Source of the DNA: Halomonas ventosae
Lineage (GTDB): Bacteria > Pseudomonadota > Gammaproteobacteria > Pseudomonadales > Halomonadaceae
Reading direction: 5' to 3'
NCBI RefSeq assembly: GCF_004361885.1
Contig: NZ_SNWH01000003.1
Span: forward strand, 176,928 to 240,927
DNA length: 64,000 nucleotides
This document shows positions 47,236-56,909 of this stretch, piece by piece. A program made the translations under genes and the position numbers. How positions within the stretch are numbered: position 1 is the first letter of the stretch; each line of letters opens with the position of its first letter. The notes beneath the pieces are model-generated. The model was not told the DNA's origin. It made no database searches and saw only the letters and a program-made list of their open reading frames with translations.

Positions 47236-49565
47236 GATACCTCCTGCTGTTCCTCGAGGATCATCCCCACGCGTCGCGCCAGGTCGATGAAGCCAGGAAA
47301 CGAGGTTGCCACGTTGGCACAGTCGTCGATGATGATCTCATCGCCGGCACGCAGCGCGGCGATGGTGAAGGCCATGGCGATGCGATGATCCCCCAGGCTG
47401 TCGATGCGTCCGCCTCCATAGCGGGCGCTCTCGCCGCCCGGCCCTGACGAACGGCCGACAATATCGATGCCATCCTGATGCAGCACATGCTTGACGCCGA
47501 GAGTGGCCAGGCCATTGGCCATCGCCTGCAGCCGATCGGACTCCTTAACACGCAACTCCTCAGCCCCGCGCAGACGGGTGGTGCCTTCGGCGTTGGCCGC
47601 GGCGATGAACAGCGCCGGAAATTCGTCGATGGCTAACGGCACCTGCGACACCGGAATGTCGATGCCCTTGAGCGGTGCGTAGCGGATATGCAGGTCCGCC
47701 ACCGGCTCGCCACCCACCTCGTGGGCGTTCTCCAGGCGCAGGTCGGCGCCCATTAGTGTGAGAATATTGATCGCGCCGATGCGGGTCGGGTTGATACCGA
47801 CGTGCTCCAGCACCAGATCGGCACCCGGGGTGATCGCCGCCGCCACCAGGAAGAAGGTGGCCGACGAGATGTCGCTCGGCACGTCGATGGGGGCCGCGGC
47901 GAGCCTGCCGCCGCCCTGGAGCCAGCAGGTATCACCTTCGCGATGCACTGCATAGCCGAAGCCCTGAAGCATGCGCTCGGTATGGTCGCGGGTCGGCGCC
48001 GGCTCGCGTACGCGGGTCTCCCCCTCGGCGTAGAGTCCGGCCAGCAGCAGGCAGGACTTCACCTGAGCGCTGGCCATCGGCATGTTGTAGGTAATGCCCT
48101 TGAGCGGCCGGCCGCCGTGAATATGCAGCGGCGGCCGGCCACCCTCGGCGGTGTCGATCGCCGCGCCCATGGCGCGCAGCGGCTCGGCCACCCGGTTCAT
48201 GGGGCGCTTGGTCAGGGAGGCATCGCCAATGAGCTCGGTGTCGAAGGCCTGGCCGGCCAGCAACCCGGCGAAGAGGCGCATGGCGGTGCCGGCATTGCCC
48301 ACATAAAGCGAGCCGCTGGGGGCCTTGAGGCCATGCAGGCCGACACCGTGGACGGTGACTCGCCCCTGATGCGGCCCCTCGATGGCCACGCCCATCTCCC
48401 GGAAGGCCTGCAGGGTGGCGAGACTGTCCTCGCCTTCCAGGAAGCCCTTGATCTCGGTGACGCCCTCGGCCAGCGCCCCGAGCATGATCGAACGGTGGGA
48501 GATCGACTTGTCGCCGGGCACGCGGATCCGCCCGGTGACGCCACCGCCAGGGCTGACCCGGTAGCGCAGCTTGCCGTGTTGTTGCATCTGGTACTCCGCC
48601 TGATAACTGGTCTGGTTGAGCAGGGATTCGAAATAGTGCCGGGCATGGCTGGCCCGGTCGAAAATAGCCAGCATGGCATCGCTGTCGCCGCGCTCCACGG
48701 CGCCACGCAGCCGCTCCACGCCGGCCTCGAAGTCGTCCAGAGCGGCGAGCACCGCATCACGGTTGGCGATAAAGATATCGCGCCACATCACCGGATCGCT
48801 ACCGGCGATGCGAGTGAAGTCACGAAAACCGCCGGCGGCATAGCGGAAGATCTCCAGGCGCTCGTCCTGGCGGGCCAGGGTATCCACCAGCGAGAAGGCC
48901 AGCAGATGCGGCAGGTGGCTGGTACGCGCCAGCACCTGGTCGTGTCGCGCCACGCCCATCTCCAACACCTCGGCGCCGCAAGCCTCCCAGAGTGCGCGCA
49001 CTCTGGCCGTGGCGGTCGGGTCGGTATCGTCCTCCGGCGTGAGAATCACCTTGTGGTGCGCGTAGAGTCCGGCATCGGACGCTGCGACTCCGCTCTTCTC
49101 CGAGCCGGCGATGGGGTGGCCGAGCACCAGGTTGGTCGGCATGCGACCGAAGGCAGCCACGACCGCCTGGCGGATCGCCACCTTGGTGCTGCCTACATCG
49201 GTAACAACCACATCGGGCGCGGCACGATCAAGGCAGGCGGCCAGCTGGGCCATCACCGCCTCCATGGCCAGCACGGGCACCGCCAGCACCACCAGCGACA
49301 CGCCCTCGACCAGCGCCTCGAGCCGCGTGTCGCCGCCGTCGATCAGGCCCATCTCGATGCCTCGGGCGATCTCGGACGCATCGGGGTCGCAGGCGAGGAT
49401 GTGCTTTGCTGGTCCGGGGTCACCGGCATCATCATTATGGTGACGACCAGCATGACGGCCATAGCCACTCACTCGAAGGGCCGCAGCCAGCGAACCGCCG
49501 ATCAATCCCAGACCGACGATCAGGATGCGTCGCTCATCGGGTGGCGGCTTCACGATGCCCGCCAT
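47232..49565 (-). CDS. tyrA-aroA: Fused prephenate dehydrogenase / EPSP synthase
   Basis: Bifunctional protein of 777 residues. Residues about 12-310 are an NAD-dependent prephenate (or arogenate) dehydrogenase, with [10 protein letters not shown] at 18-27, [10 protein letters not shown], and [13 protein letters not shown]. Residues about 335-777 are EPSP synthase, with [32 protein letters not shown] and [15 protein letters not shown]. It thus covers a late shikimate step and a tyrosine step. This fusion is known in pseudomonads and Acinetobacter. An extra His/Asp-rich loop of about 17 residues sits near residues 36-54. It starts 3 bases after the pheA stop and overlaps cmk. Confidence 0.95.
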   Translation of the reverse strand: MAGIVKPPPDERRILIVGLGLIGGSLAAALRVSGYGRHAGRHHNDDAGDPGPAKHILACDPDASEIARGIEMGLIDGGDTRLEALVEGVSLVVLAVPVLAMEAVMAQLAACLDRAAPDVVVTDVGSTKVAIRQAVVAAFGRMPTNLVLGHPIAGSEKSGVAASDAGLYAHHKVILTPEDDTDPTATARVRALWEACGAEVLEMGVARHDQVLARTSHLPHLLAFSLVDTLARQDERLEIFRYAAGGFRDFTRIAGSDPVMWRDIFIANRDAVLAALDDFEAGVERLRGAVERGDSDAMLAIFDRASHARHYFESLLNQTSYQAEYQMQQHGKLRYRVSPGGGVTGRIRVPGDKSISHRSIMLGALAEGVTEIKGFLEGEDSLATLQAFREMGVAIEGPHQGRVTVHGVGLHGLKAPSGSLYVGNAGTAMRLFAGLLAGQAFDTELIGDASLTKRPMNRVAEPLRAMGAAIDTAEGGRPPLHIHGGRPLKGITYNMPMASAQVKSCLLLAGLYAEGETRVREPAPTRDHTERMLQGFGYAVHREGDTCWLQGGGRLAAAPIDVPSDISSATFFLVAAAITPGADLVLEHVGINPTRIGAINILTLMGADLRLENAHEVGGEPVADLHIRYAPLKGIDIPVSQVPLAIDEFPALFIAAANAEGTTRLRGAEELRVKESDRLQAMANGLATLGVKHVLHQDGIDIVGRSSGPGGESARYGGGRIDSLGDHRIAMAFTIAALRAGDEIIIDDCANVATSFPGFIDLARRVGMILEEQQEVS

Positions 49566-49568
49566 CCC

Positions 49569-50660
49569 TCAGAGCACACCGACAGGATAGGAGCCCAGCA
49601 CTTTCACCTCGGCGGCGCGCAACTGAACCTCCGCCAGCATGGCCGCAACACGCGGCTCCTCGCGGTGCCCCTTGAAGTCGATGAAGAACACGTAGTTCCA
49701 CACGCCGGTGCGCGACGGACGGGTCTCAAGACGCGTCATGTCGATCTGGTGGCGGTGGAAAGGCTCGAGCAGGTCATGCAGGGCTCCTGGCTGGTTGCGC
49801 ATCGCCACCACCAGTGAGGTCTTGTCCTCGCCGGAGATGGGCACGTCCTGGTTGCCGATGATCAGAAAGCGCGTGGAGTTATCCGGGCGGTCTTCGATCT
49901 TTTCGGCGAGCCTGGCGAGCCCGTAGAGCTTGGCGGCCATGTCGCCGGCGATGGCCGCACTGTGCCACTCGGTCTTGACCAGGCGGGCGGCCTCGGCATT
50001 AGAGGAAACCGGCACCCGCTCGGCCTGGGGGAAGTGGGCGTCGAGCCACTTGCGACACTGGGCAAAGGACTGCGGATGGGAGTAGATCCGCGAGACCTTG
50101 TCGCGGCGGGTCGTCTCGGCCACCAGCAGATGATGATGGATGCGCAGCACCACCTCGCCGCAGATGCGCAGGCTGGAGTCCATGAAGGAATCGAGGGTGT
50201 GGTTGATCACTCCCTCGGTGGAGTTCTCCACCGGCACCACACCATAGTTGACGGCGCCGGCCTCCACCTCGCGAAACACCTCGTCGATGGCGGCCATCGG
50301 CAGGCTGATCGCGCTCTCGCCGAAATGCTTGAGGGCAGCCTGCTGGGTGAAGGTGCCTTCCGGCCCCAGGTAAGCGACCTTGACTGGCTGCTCCAGGGCC
50401 AGGCAAGCCGACATGATCTCGCGGAACAGCCGTGCCATCTCCTCGCTGTCCAGCGGCCCCTGGTTGAGCTCCATGATCCGGCGCAGCACCTGGGCCTCGC
50501 GCTCGGGCCGGTAGAAGATCGCGCCGGGCTCATGCTCGGCCTTGATCTCGGCGACCTGCTGAGCGCAGGCCGCCCGCTCACTGATCAAGCGCAGGATGTC
50601 GTTGTCCAGGGCGTCGATACGCTGGCGCAATGCCTCGAGGCTGACGGTAGGCTCGGTCAT
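49569..50660 (-). CDS. pheA: Bifunctional chorismate mutase / prephenate dehydratase
   Basis: P-protein of 363 residues for phenylalanine synthesis. Residues 5-90 are an AroQ chorismate mutase (LRQRIDALDNDILRLISERA), about 95-275 the dehydratase (KVAYLGPEGTFTQQAALKHF, PVENSTEGVINHTLDSF, NSTRFLIIG), and about 283-360 an ACT regulatory domain (SLVVAMRNQPGALHDLLEPF, ESRPS-type block seen here as LETRPSRTG) expected to sense phenylalanine. It is 3 bases after serC and 3 before the fused tyrA-aroA, in a tight operon. Confidence 0.96.
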   Translation of the reverse strand: MTEPTVSLEALRQRIDALDNDILRLISERAACAQQVAEIKAEHEPGAIFYRPEREAQVLRRIMELNQGPLDSEEMARLFREIMSACLALEQPVKVAYLGPEGTFTQQAALKHFGESAISLPMAAIDEVFREVEAGAVNYGVVPVENSTEGVINHTLDSFMDSSLRICGEVVLRIHHHLLVAETTRRDKVSRIYSHPQSFAQCRKWLDAHFPQAERVPVSSNAEAARLVKTEWHSAAIAGDMAAKLYGLARLAEKIEDRPDNSTRFLIIGNQDVPISGEDKTSLVVAMRNQPGALHDLLEPFHRHQIDMTRLETRPSRTGVWNYVFFIDFKGHREEPRVAAMLAEVQLRAAEVKVLGSYPVGVL

Positions 50661-50663
50661 GGA

Positions 50664-51767
50664 TTATCCCCTGCGTTTCTCGAAATCGGCCATGAAGTCG
50701 GTCAATGCCTCGACGGCGGCTTCGGATACGGCGTTGTAGAGGCTGGCGCGCATGCCCCCCACGCTGCGGTGTCCCTTGAGGTTAAGCAGCCCCGCTGCCT
50801 CGGCCTCCTCCAGGAAGGGACGCTCCAGGCGCGGGTCAGCCAGCACGAAGGGCACATTCATCCGCGAGCGGTTGCGCAGCGTGACCGGATTGGCATACAG
50901 GCCGCTACCGTCGATGGCCGCATAGAGCCTCGCCGCCTTGCGCGCGTTGATGGCCGCCATGGCCGTCAGGCCGCCGATATCCTGCTTCAGCCAGTCGAAC
51001 ACCAGCCCCGCCAGGTACCAACTGTAGGTCGCCGGGGTATTGACCATCGAGCCCGCCTCGGCCAGCGCCCGATAGCCGAAGAGCGTCGGCATATCGTCAC
51101 GGGCCCGGTCCAACAGGTCATCGCGCACGATCACCACCACCAGGCCGGCAGGTCCGATGTTCTTCTGGGCACCGGCATAGATCACCCCAAACTTCGCGAC
51201 ATCCAGCGGAGCGGAGAGGATCGAGGAGGACATGTCGCAGACCAGCGGCACCGGTGTGCCGTCCGGCCTCACGGCCTCGGGAATGTAGTCGAAGGCGAGC
51301 CCGCCGATGGTCTCGTTGGCAGTGTAGTGCAGGTAAGCGGCGTCCGCGGAGAGGACGATCTCTTGCTGGCGCGGCACGGCGCTGTGGCCGTTCTCCTCGC
51401 TGCTGGCGGCCACATGCACGTCGCCGAACAGATGGCGGGTCTCGCTGATCGCCTTCTTGCCCCAGATGCCGGTATGCACGAAGTTGGCCCGCCCGCCGGC
51501 CCCCAGCAGGTTGTAGGGCAGCGCGGCAAACTGCAGGCTGGCGCCCCCCTGAGTGAACAGCACCCGGTAGTTGTCGGGAATGGCCAGCAGCTCGCGCAGG
51601 TCGACCTCGGAGCGCTCGGCGATGGCCACGAAGTCCTCGCCGCGATGGCTCATCTCCATCACCGAGAGGCCGTGGCCGTGGTAGTCCAGCAACTCGTCCC
51701 GGGCGCGCTTGAGCACGGCCGTGGGTAGCGCGGCCGGGCCGGCACAGAAGTTATAGTGGCGTGTCAT
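50664..51767 (-). CDS. serC: Phosphoserine aminotransferase
   Basis: PLP enzyme of 367 residues (E. coli 362) in serine synthesis; it also acts in the pyridoxal 5'-phosphate pathway in gammaproteobacteria. It begins with the class V aminotransferase block YNFCAGPAALPTAVL, and the PLP lysine is Lys202 in YAGAQKNIGPAGLV. HRSVGGMRASLYNA at the C-terminus is the phosphate/substrate-binding block. It follows gyrA by 15 bases and precedes pheA by 3. Confidence 0.96.
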   Translation of the reverse strand: MTRHYNFCAGPAALPTAVLKRARDELLDYHGHGLSVMEMSHRGEDFVAIAERSEVDLRELLAIPDNYRVLFTQGGASLQFAALPYNLLGAGGRANFVHTGIWGKKAISETRHLFGDVHVAASSEENGHSAVPRQQEIVLSADAAYLHYTANETIGGLAFDYIPEAVRPDGTPVPLVCDMSSSILSAPLDVAKFGVIYAGAQKNIGPAGLVVVIVRDDLLDRARDDMPTLFGYRALAEAGSMVNTPATYSWYLAGLVFDWLKQDIGGLTAMAAINARKAARLYAAIDGSGLYANPVTLRNRSRMNVPFVLADPRLERPFLEEAEAAGLLNLKGHRSVGGMRASLYNAVSEAAVEALTDFMADFEKRRG

Positions 51768-51782
51768 CAGTGTTACGTGTCC

Positions 51783-54509
51783 TTATTCCTGGGTCTGCTC
51801 ACCGTCGGACTCTTGATCCCCGGCCGTCGATGATGCGTCGTCGGCAAAGGCGCCACCCGTCTCGACGCCCGGCGCGCCTTGATCCACGACCATGGCGTCC
51901 TCGGGCTCGTCGATGCGCACGGTCTTGACCAGCTTCTCGTCATTGCCCAGACGGATCAGCATCACGCCCTGGGTGTTGCGCGAGCTAATCGAGACCTCGT
52001 CGACCCGGGTACGCACCAGGGTGCCGCGGTCGGTGATCAGCATCATCTCGTCGCTTGAGTAGACCTGCATGGCCGCCACCAGGGCGCCGTTGCGCTCGCT
52101 GGTCTGCATGGCAATCACGCCCTGGCCGCCACGCCCGCGCAGCGGGAACTCCTCAAGGCGTGTGCGCTTGCCGTAGCCATTCTCGCTGGCGGTAAGGATG
52201 TATATCTGGCCGCCATTGCCGTTGATGACGCTTGCACCCTCCTCGGCCTCGGCCTCGATGTCGGCCTCGGCATCGATCTGCTGGCTCTTCGGGATAATCA
52301 GGCTGATCACCTCGGCGTCTCCCAGCAAGCGCATGCCACGCACGCCGCGGGCGGTGCGGCCCATGGCGCGAACATTGGACTCCTCGAAGCGGATCGCCTT
52401 GCCGTTGGAGGAAAGCAGCATGACGTGATCGCTGCCCGTGGTGATGGCGGCTCCCACCAGGCGGTCGCCCTCTTCCAGGTCGATGGCGATCAGGCCCACG
52501 CTGCGCGGCCGCGAGAACTGCTCGAGGTTGGTGCGCTTGACGGTGCCGCGCTCGGTGGCAAAGAAGATGTAGCACTGCGGGTCGTAGTCGCGCACCGGCA
52601 GGATGGCATTGATGGCCTCGCCCTCCTCCAGCGGCAGCAGGTTGACCAGCGGCTTGCCGCGCGAGCCACGGCTCGCCGCCGGCATCTCGTAGACCTTGAG
52701 CCAGTAGACCTTGCCGCGGTTGGAGAACAGCAGCACGGTGTCGTGGGTCGAGGCCACCAGCAGATGCTCGATGACGTCCTCATCCTTCATGGCCGTGGCT
52801 GACTTGCCGCGTCCGCCGCGACGCTGGGCCTGGTAGTCGGAGAGCGGCTGGGTCTTGGCGTAGCCGGTGCGTGACACGGTGACCACCATGTCCTCCTCGG
52901 CGATCAGATCCTCGAGGCGCAGATCCAGATGGCTGGCCTGGATCTCGGTCTTGCGTGGGTTGCCGAACTGGTCGCGCACCGCGATCAGTTCCTCGCGGAT
53001 CACTTCGAGCAGCCGCTCGGCGGAGGCCAGGATGGCGGTGAGCTCGGCGATCTTCTCGAGGATCGAGAGGTACTCGTCGAGCAGCTTCTCGGTCTCCAGG
53101 CCGGTCAAGCGGTGCAGGCGCAGCTCGAGGATGGCCTGGGCCTGGGCCGGCGACAGGCGGTAGTCGCGGCCGGTCTGGCTGAGGCCGAAGCCCTCTTCCA
53201 GATCCTCGGGCTTGCAGGAGGTGGCACCGGCACGCTCGAGCATGCCGGTGACCTGGCCTGGCTGCCAGGACTTCGCCAGCAGCTTCGCCTTAGCCTCGGA
53301 GGCATTCGGCGAGGCCTTGATCAGCTCGATCACTTCGTCGATGTTGGAGATGGCGACAGCCAGGCCCTCGAGGATATGACCGCGTTCACGGGCCTTCTTC
53401 AGCTCGAAGAGCGTCCGGCGGGTCACCACCTCGCGGCGGTGGCGGACGAAGGCCTCGAGGATCTCCTTGAGGTTCATGATCTTCGGCTGGCCGTCCTCGA
53501 TGGCCACCATGTTGATGCCGAAGACGGTCTGCAGCTGGGTCTGGGCGAAGAGGTTGTTAACCACCACCTCGCCGGATTCGCCACGCTTGACCTCGATCAC
53601 CACCCGCAGGCCGTCCTTGTCGGACTCGTCGCGCAGCTCGGCGATGCCCTCGATCTTCTTTTCCTTGACCAGCTCGGCGATCTTCTCGATCAGCCGCGCC
53701 TTGTTCACCTGATAGGGCAGCTCGTTGACGATGATGTGATCACGGCCGCTCTTGTCATCATGCTCGATGGTGTGACAGGACCGCACATAAATCCGCCCGC
53801 GCCCCGTACGGTAGGCCTCAAGGATGCCGGCACGGCCGTTGATGATGCCGCCGGTGGGGAAATCCGGGCCGGGCACGTGCTCCATCAGGTCGTCGACGCT
53901 GAGAGTGTAGTCGTCGATCAGCGCCAGGCAGGCGTTGATGATCTCGCCCATGTTGTGCGGCGGGATATTGGTCGCCATGCCCACGGCGATGCCCGACGAG
54001 CCGTTGATCAGCAGGTTGGGGACCTTAGTGGGCAGCACCTCGGGAATGCGCTCGGTGCCATCGTAGTTGTCGACCCAGTCGACGGTGTCCTTTTCGAGGT
54101 CGGCAAGCAGCTCATGAGCCAGCCGAGCCATGCGCACCTCGGTGTAACGCATGGCAGCGGCGCTATCGCCATCGATAGAGCCGAAGTTGCCCTGGCCGTC
54201 GATCAGCACGTGGCGCATGGAAAAGTCCTGCGCCATGCGAACGATGGTATCGTAGACCGCGCTGTCACCATGGGGGTGGTACTTACCGATCACATCGCCC
54301 ACCACACGAGCGGACTTCTTGTACGGTTTGTTCCAGTCATTGCCCAGCTCATGCATGGCGAACAGCACACGCCGATGTACCGGCTTGAGTCCATCACGCA
54401 CATCGGGCAGCGCACGGCCGATGATCACGCTCATCGCGTAATCGAGGTACGACTGCTTGAGCTCGTCCTCGATGTTGACTGGCAGAATCTCTCTGGCGAT
54501 GTCACCCAT
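51783..54509 (-). CDS. gyrA: DNA gyrase subunit A
   Basis: Type II topoisomerase subunit of 908 residues that introduces negative supercoils with GyrB. The catalytic tyrosine is Tyr122 ([11 protein letters not shown]). The quinolone region reads [13 protein letters not shown] with Ser83 and Asp87, the sensitive-type residues. The C-terminal beta-pinwheel carries the GyrA box-like [10 protein letters not shown] (about residue 560) and later repeats, ending in an acidic tail of about 35 residues. Start is ATG 54509 ([20 protein letters not shown]); an upstream in-frame codon at 54551 adds an atypical leader. First gene of the serC-pheA operon. Confidence 0.97.
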   Translation of the reverse strand: MGDIAREILPVNIEDELKQSYLDYAMSVIIGRALPDVRDGLKPVHRRVLFAMHELGNDWNKPYKKSARVVGDVIGKYHPHGDSAVYDTIVRMAQDFSMRHVLIDGQGNFGSIDGDSAAAMRYTEVRMARLAHELLADLEKDTVDWVDNYDGTERIPEVLPTKVPNLLINGSSGIAVGMATNIPPHNMGEIINACLALIDDYTLSVDDLMEHVPGPDFPTGGIINGRAGILEAYRTGRGRIYVRSCHTIEHDDKSGRDHIIVNELPYQVNKARLIEKIAELVKEKKIEGIAELRDESDKDGLRVVIEVKRGESGEVVVNNLFAQTQLQTVFGINMVAIEDGQPKIMNLKEILEAFVRHRREVVTRRTLFELKKARERGHILEGLAVAISNIDEVIELIKASPNASEAKAKLLAKSWQPGQVTGMLERAGATSCKPEDLEEGFGLSQTGRDYRLSPAQAQAILELRLHRLTGLETEKLLDEYLSILEKIAELTAILASAERLLEVIREELIAVRDQFGNPRKTEIQASHLDLRLEDLIAEEDMVVTVSRTGYAKTQPLSDYQAQRRGGRGKSATAMKDEDVIEHLLVASTHDTVLLFSNRGKVYWLKVYEMPAASRGSRGKPLVNLLPLEEGEAINAILPVRDYDPQCYIFFATERGTVKRTNLEQFSRPRSVGLIAIDLEEGDRLVGAAITTGSDHVMLLSSNGKAIRFEESNVRAMGRTARGVRGMRLLGDAEVISLIIPKSQQIDAEADIEAEAEEGASVINGNGGQIYILTASENGYGKRTRLEEFPLRGRGGQGVIAMQTSERNGALVAAMQVYSSDEMMLITDRGTLVRTRVDEVSISSRNTQGVMLIRLGNDEKLVKTVRIDEPEDAMVVDQGAPGVETGGAFADDASSTAGDQESDGEQTQE

Positions 54510-54615
54510 GGGTCGTCGAATCCTTTGCACTGCAACAGGTTGGCGCGTCACGTGGCCGTGACATGGCGCGCAATATCAGCCTGACATCATATCATCCCGG
54601 ACGGTGCAAAGGGAG

Positions 54616-54741
54616 CTATGGGCGCACCAGCAGCGCGAGGGTTTCACGGTTCTCGTCGCCGATCTCGATAGCCGGTGAGCCGCCATGTCGCGCAGCATGA
54701 AGGTGATGTTGGTACTGGCACCAGCGCTTGGCTTTGGCCAT
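54616..54741 (-). CDS. Possible 41-residue small protein upstream of gyrA
   Basis: An ATG at 54741, with AGGGGGG about 8 bases upstream, opens a 41-codon frame ending TAG at 54616: MAKAKRWCQYQHHLHAARHG, then GSPAIEIGDENRETLALLVRP. The composition is protein-like (a basic, aromatic N-terminus and a strand/helix-like C-terminus). I know no family for it. It lies between the divergent gyrA and rdgC promoters, so it may instead be leader sequence of gyrA. It is too short to trust alone. Confidence 0.4.
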   Translation of the reverse strand: MAKAKRWCQYQHHLHAARHGGSPAIEIGDENRETLALLVRP

Positions 54742-54773
54742 AATGTGCCCCCCTTTCTCTCGGGAAATGCTCC

Positions 54774-55706
54774 ATGTGGTTCAAGCACTTGCACCTCTAC
54801 CGCCTGCACGACGCGCCTGAACTGGACGCCACCAGCCTGGAAACCGCGCTGGGCGAGCAGGCCTTTCGCCCTCTGGGGGGCAGCGAGGCACGCCGCCTGG
54901 GCTGGTCGGCGCCTGCGGGGCGGGCCAGTACGCAGCTGCTGCACGAGCTGCAGGGCCAGCGGCTGATGACCGCGCTGCGCCAGGAACGCCTACTGCCCGC
55001 CTCGGTGGTACGCGAGGAGGTCGAGGAGCGCAGCGAGGCGATCGAGACCCGCGAGGGCCGCAAGCTACCCCGCAAGGAGAAGCTGGCGATCAAGGAGCAA
55101 GTCTACGAGGAGCTGCTGCCCCGCGCCTTCGTGCGCAGCCACAAAGTCGACCTGTGGTGGGACAGCCGACGGGGACTGATCGCCATCAATGCCAGCTCGC
55201 GAACCCGCGCCGAGGAGCTCCTCGACCTGCTGCGCGAGACCCTGGGCAGCCTCAAGGTGACCCCGCTGGCCAGCCAGACGCTGCCCATTCGCGCCATGAC
55301 TACCTGGCTCGGCGACCCGAGCTCGCGGCCTGCCGACCTGGTGCTCGGCGACCAGATGGAGCTCAAGGCCAAGGGTGACGATGGCGTGCTGCGCGCCCGC
55401 TCGGTCGACCTTGATAGCGACGAGATTCAGCAGCTTCTGGAGAGCGGACGCCAGGCCAGTAAGTTGGCACTGTCGATCGAGGGGCGGCTAAGCTTCGTGC
55501 TACATGATGACCTGGCGATCAAGTCCTTGCGCTTCGACGATGCCCTGATCGACGAGGCGTCCCAGGCCGATGACGGTGATGACGCCCTGGTGCGACTGGA
55601 GACCGATTTCATGCTGATGACCCAGGCGCTGGCCGAGAACATCGAGCGCCTGATCGAGTGGCTGGGTGGCGAGGCCGGCAGCGCCGCCGGCACCCGCAGC
55701 GCCTGA
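54774..55706 (+). CDS. rdgC: Recombination-associated protein RdgC
   Basis: Ring-shaped DNA-binding protein of 310 residues (E. coli 303) that coats double-stranded DNA and restrains RecA activity. It begins MWFKHLHLYRLHD, and shows LGWSAPAGRASTQLLHELQG near residue 42 and RKLPRKEKLAIKEQVYEELLPRAF around 93-115, both strongly conserved blocks. First gene of a rightward cluster; the acyltransferase follows after 26 bases. Confidence 0.95.
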   Translation: MWFKHLHLYRLHDAPELDATSLETALGEQAFRPLGGSEARRLGWSAPAGRASTQLLHELQGQRLMTALRQERLLPASVVREEVEERSEAIETREGRKLPRKEKLAIKEQVYEELLPRAFVRSHKVDLWWDSRRGLIAINASSRTRAEELLDLLRETLGSLKVTPLASQTLPIRAMTTWLGDPSSRPADLVLGDQMELKAKGDDGVLRARSVDLDSDEIQQLLESGRQASKLALSIEGRLSFVLHDDLAIKSLRFDDALIDEASQADDGDDALVRLETDFMLMTQALAENIERLIEWLGGEAGSAAGTRSA

Positions 55707-55732
55707 TCGCTTCCGACTACGGCCTGGACCAC

Positions 55733-56899
55733 ATGACCACGACTGACCCATTGCCCATATCCGACCCTTGGGCGGAGATTCGCCCTTACCAGGATGAGGA
55801 GGTGGCCGAGGTTCTCGCGCGCCTGGCCCACGATGCCGAACTGCTCGACGCCCTGACCCGCTATCGGCTGCCGCGGCTCAGCCGCCTGATGCCGCGCCTC
55901 TCGCGCCTGCTGGCCAGCGCCGCCATCCGTCGCGAGGTGCGCGGCGTGTGTGACGTGCATGACTTCCAGATGCGCATCGCCAGCTACATGCAGCGCATGA
56001 TTCGGACCTCTACCGACACCTTTCGGGTAGTCGGGCTGGACTCGCTGAACCCGGACACTGCCTACCTGTTTATCGGTAACCATCGCGATATTTCGCTGGA
56101 TCCGGCCTTCGTCAACTATGCCCTCTACCTGGCCGGACGCGACACCGTGCGCATCGCCATCGGCGACAACCTGCTCAAGAAGCCCTATGTCAACGACCTG
56201 ATGCGCCTTAACAAAAGCTTTATCGTACCGCGCAGCGCCCGCGGCAAACGCGCCATGCTAGCCGCCTACCAGCAGCTCTCCGCCTATATTCGCCACTCCA
56301 TACGCGAGGACAACCACTCGATCTGGATGGCCCAGCGCGAGGGGCGCGCCAAGGATGGCATCGACCGCACCGACCCGGCGATCATCAAGATGCTGACCAT
56401 GGCCCGGCGCGGTGAACAGCGCCAGGCAAGCATCGGCGAGGCCATCGCCGAACTGCGCCTCGTGCCGGTCTCGATCAGCTACGAATATGACCCTTGTGAT
56501 TGTCAGAAGGCCCGAGAACTGCACGCCATGCAGACCAGCGGCAACTACCAGAAGAGCGAGTTCGAGGACATCAGCTCCATCGTCGCCGGCATCACCGGCC
56601 ACAAGGGCCGAGTGCAGCTCACCTTCGGCACCCCGCTCACGGCACAACTCGACGACCCCGAGGCCGTGGCTACCGAGATCGACCGCCAAGTGCTGGCCGG
56701 CTACCATCTATTCCCCAGCCACTTCCTGGCCCTGGAGACGCTGGGCAAGGCCCCTGAGCTGCTCGACCTGAGCGAGGTCAGCGATGCCGATCGCGCACGC
56801 TTCCAGGCACGCCTGCAGGCGATACCCGACGAACTTCGCCCGTTCTGGCTGGCCCAGTACGCCAACCCGGTACTCAACAAGGCGGGGCGCTGCCAGTGA
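55733..56899 (+). CDS. Acyltransferase of the PlsC/GPAT superfamily
   Basis: Protein of 388 residues with the glycerophosphate acyltransferase fold; the active-site block is FIGNHRDISLD with His117 and Asp123 (the usual HX4D spacing is one residue longer here, as in other members of this branch), followed by the substrate block NKSFIVPRSARGKRAM and SIWMAQREGRAKDG. No membrane helix is obvious, so it may be peripheral. Acyl-donor preference cannot be read. ATG 55733 is preferred over 55658, which overlaps rdgC. The CDF gene follows after 10 bases. Confidence 0.84.
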   Translation: MTTTDPLPISDPWAEIRPYQDEEVAEVLARLAHDAELLDALTRYRLPRLSRLMPRLSRLLASAAIRREVRGVCDVHDFQMRIASYMQRMIRTSTDTFRVVGLDSLNPDTAYLFIGNHRDISLDPAFVNYALYLAGRDTVRIAIGDNLLKKPYVNDLMRLNKSFIVPRSARGKRAMLAAYQQLSAYIRHSIREDNHSIWMAQREGRAKDGIDRTDPAIIKMLTMARRGEQRQASIGEAIAELRLVPVSISYEYDPCDCQKARELHAMQTSGNYQKSEFEDISSIVAGITGHKGRVQLTFGTPLTAQLDDPEAVATEIDRQVLAGYHLFPSHFLALETLGKAPELLDLSEVSDADRARFQARLQAIPDELRPFWLAQYANPVLNKAGRCQ

Positions 56900-56909
56900 T
56901 AGACAAGAC

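Noticed and set aside
47802..51728. Two long plus-strand frames opposite tyrA-aroA, pheA and serC
   Set aside because: Their translations are repetitive and unlike any family, and the minus strand encodes well-known enzymes over the whole stretch.
51783..54509. Quinolone-resistance changes in GyrA
   Set aside because: Ser83 and Asp87 are the sensitive-type residues.
54576..54944. 122-codon minus-strand frame overlapping the rdgC start
   Set aside because: Most of it is antisense to rdgC. The shorter frame at 54616-54741 in another phase has a better ribosome site.
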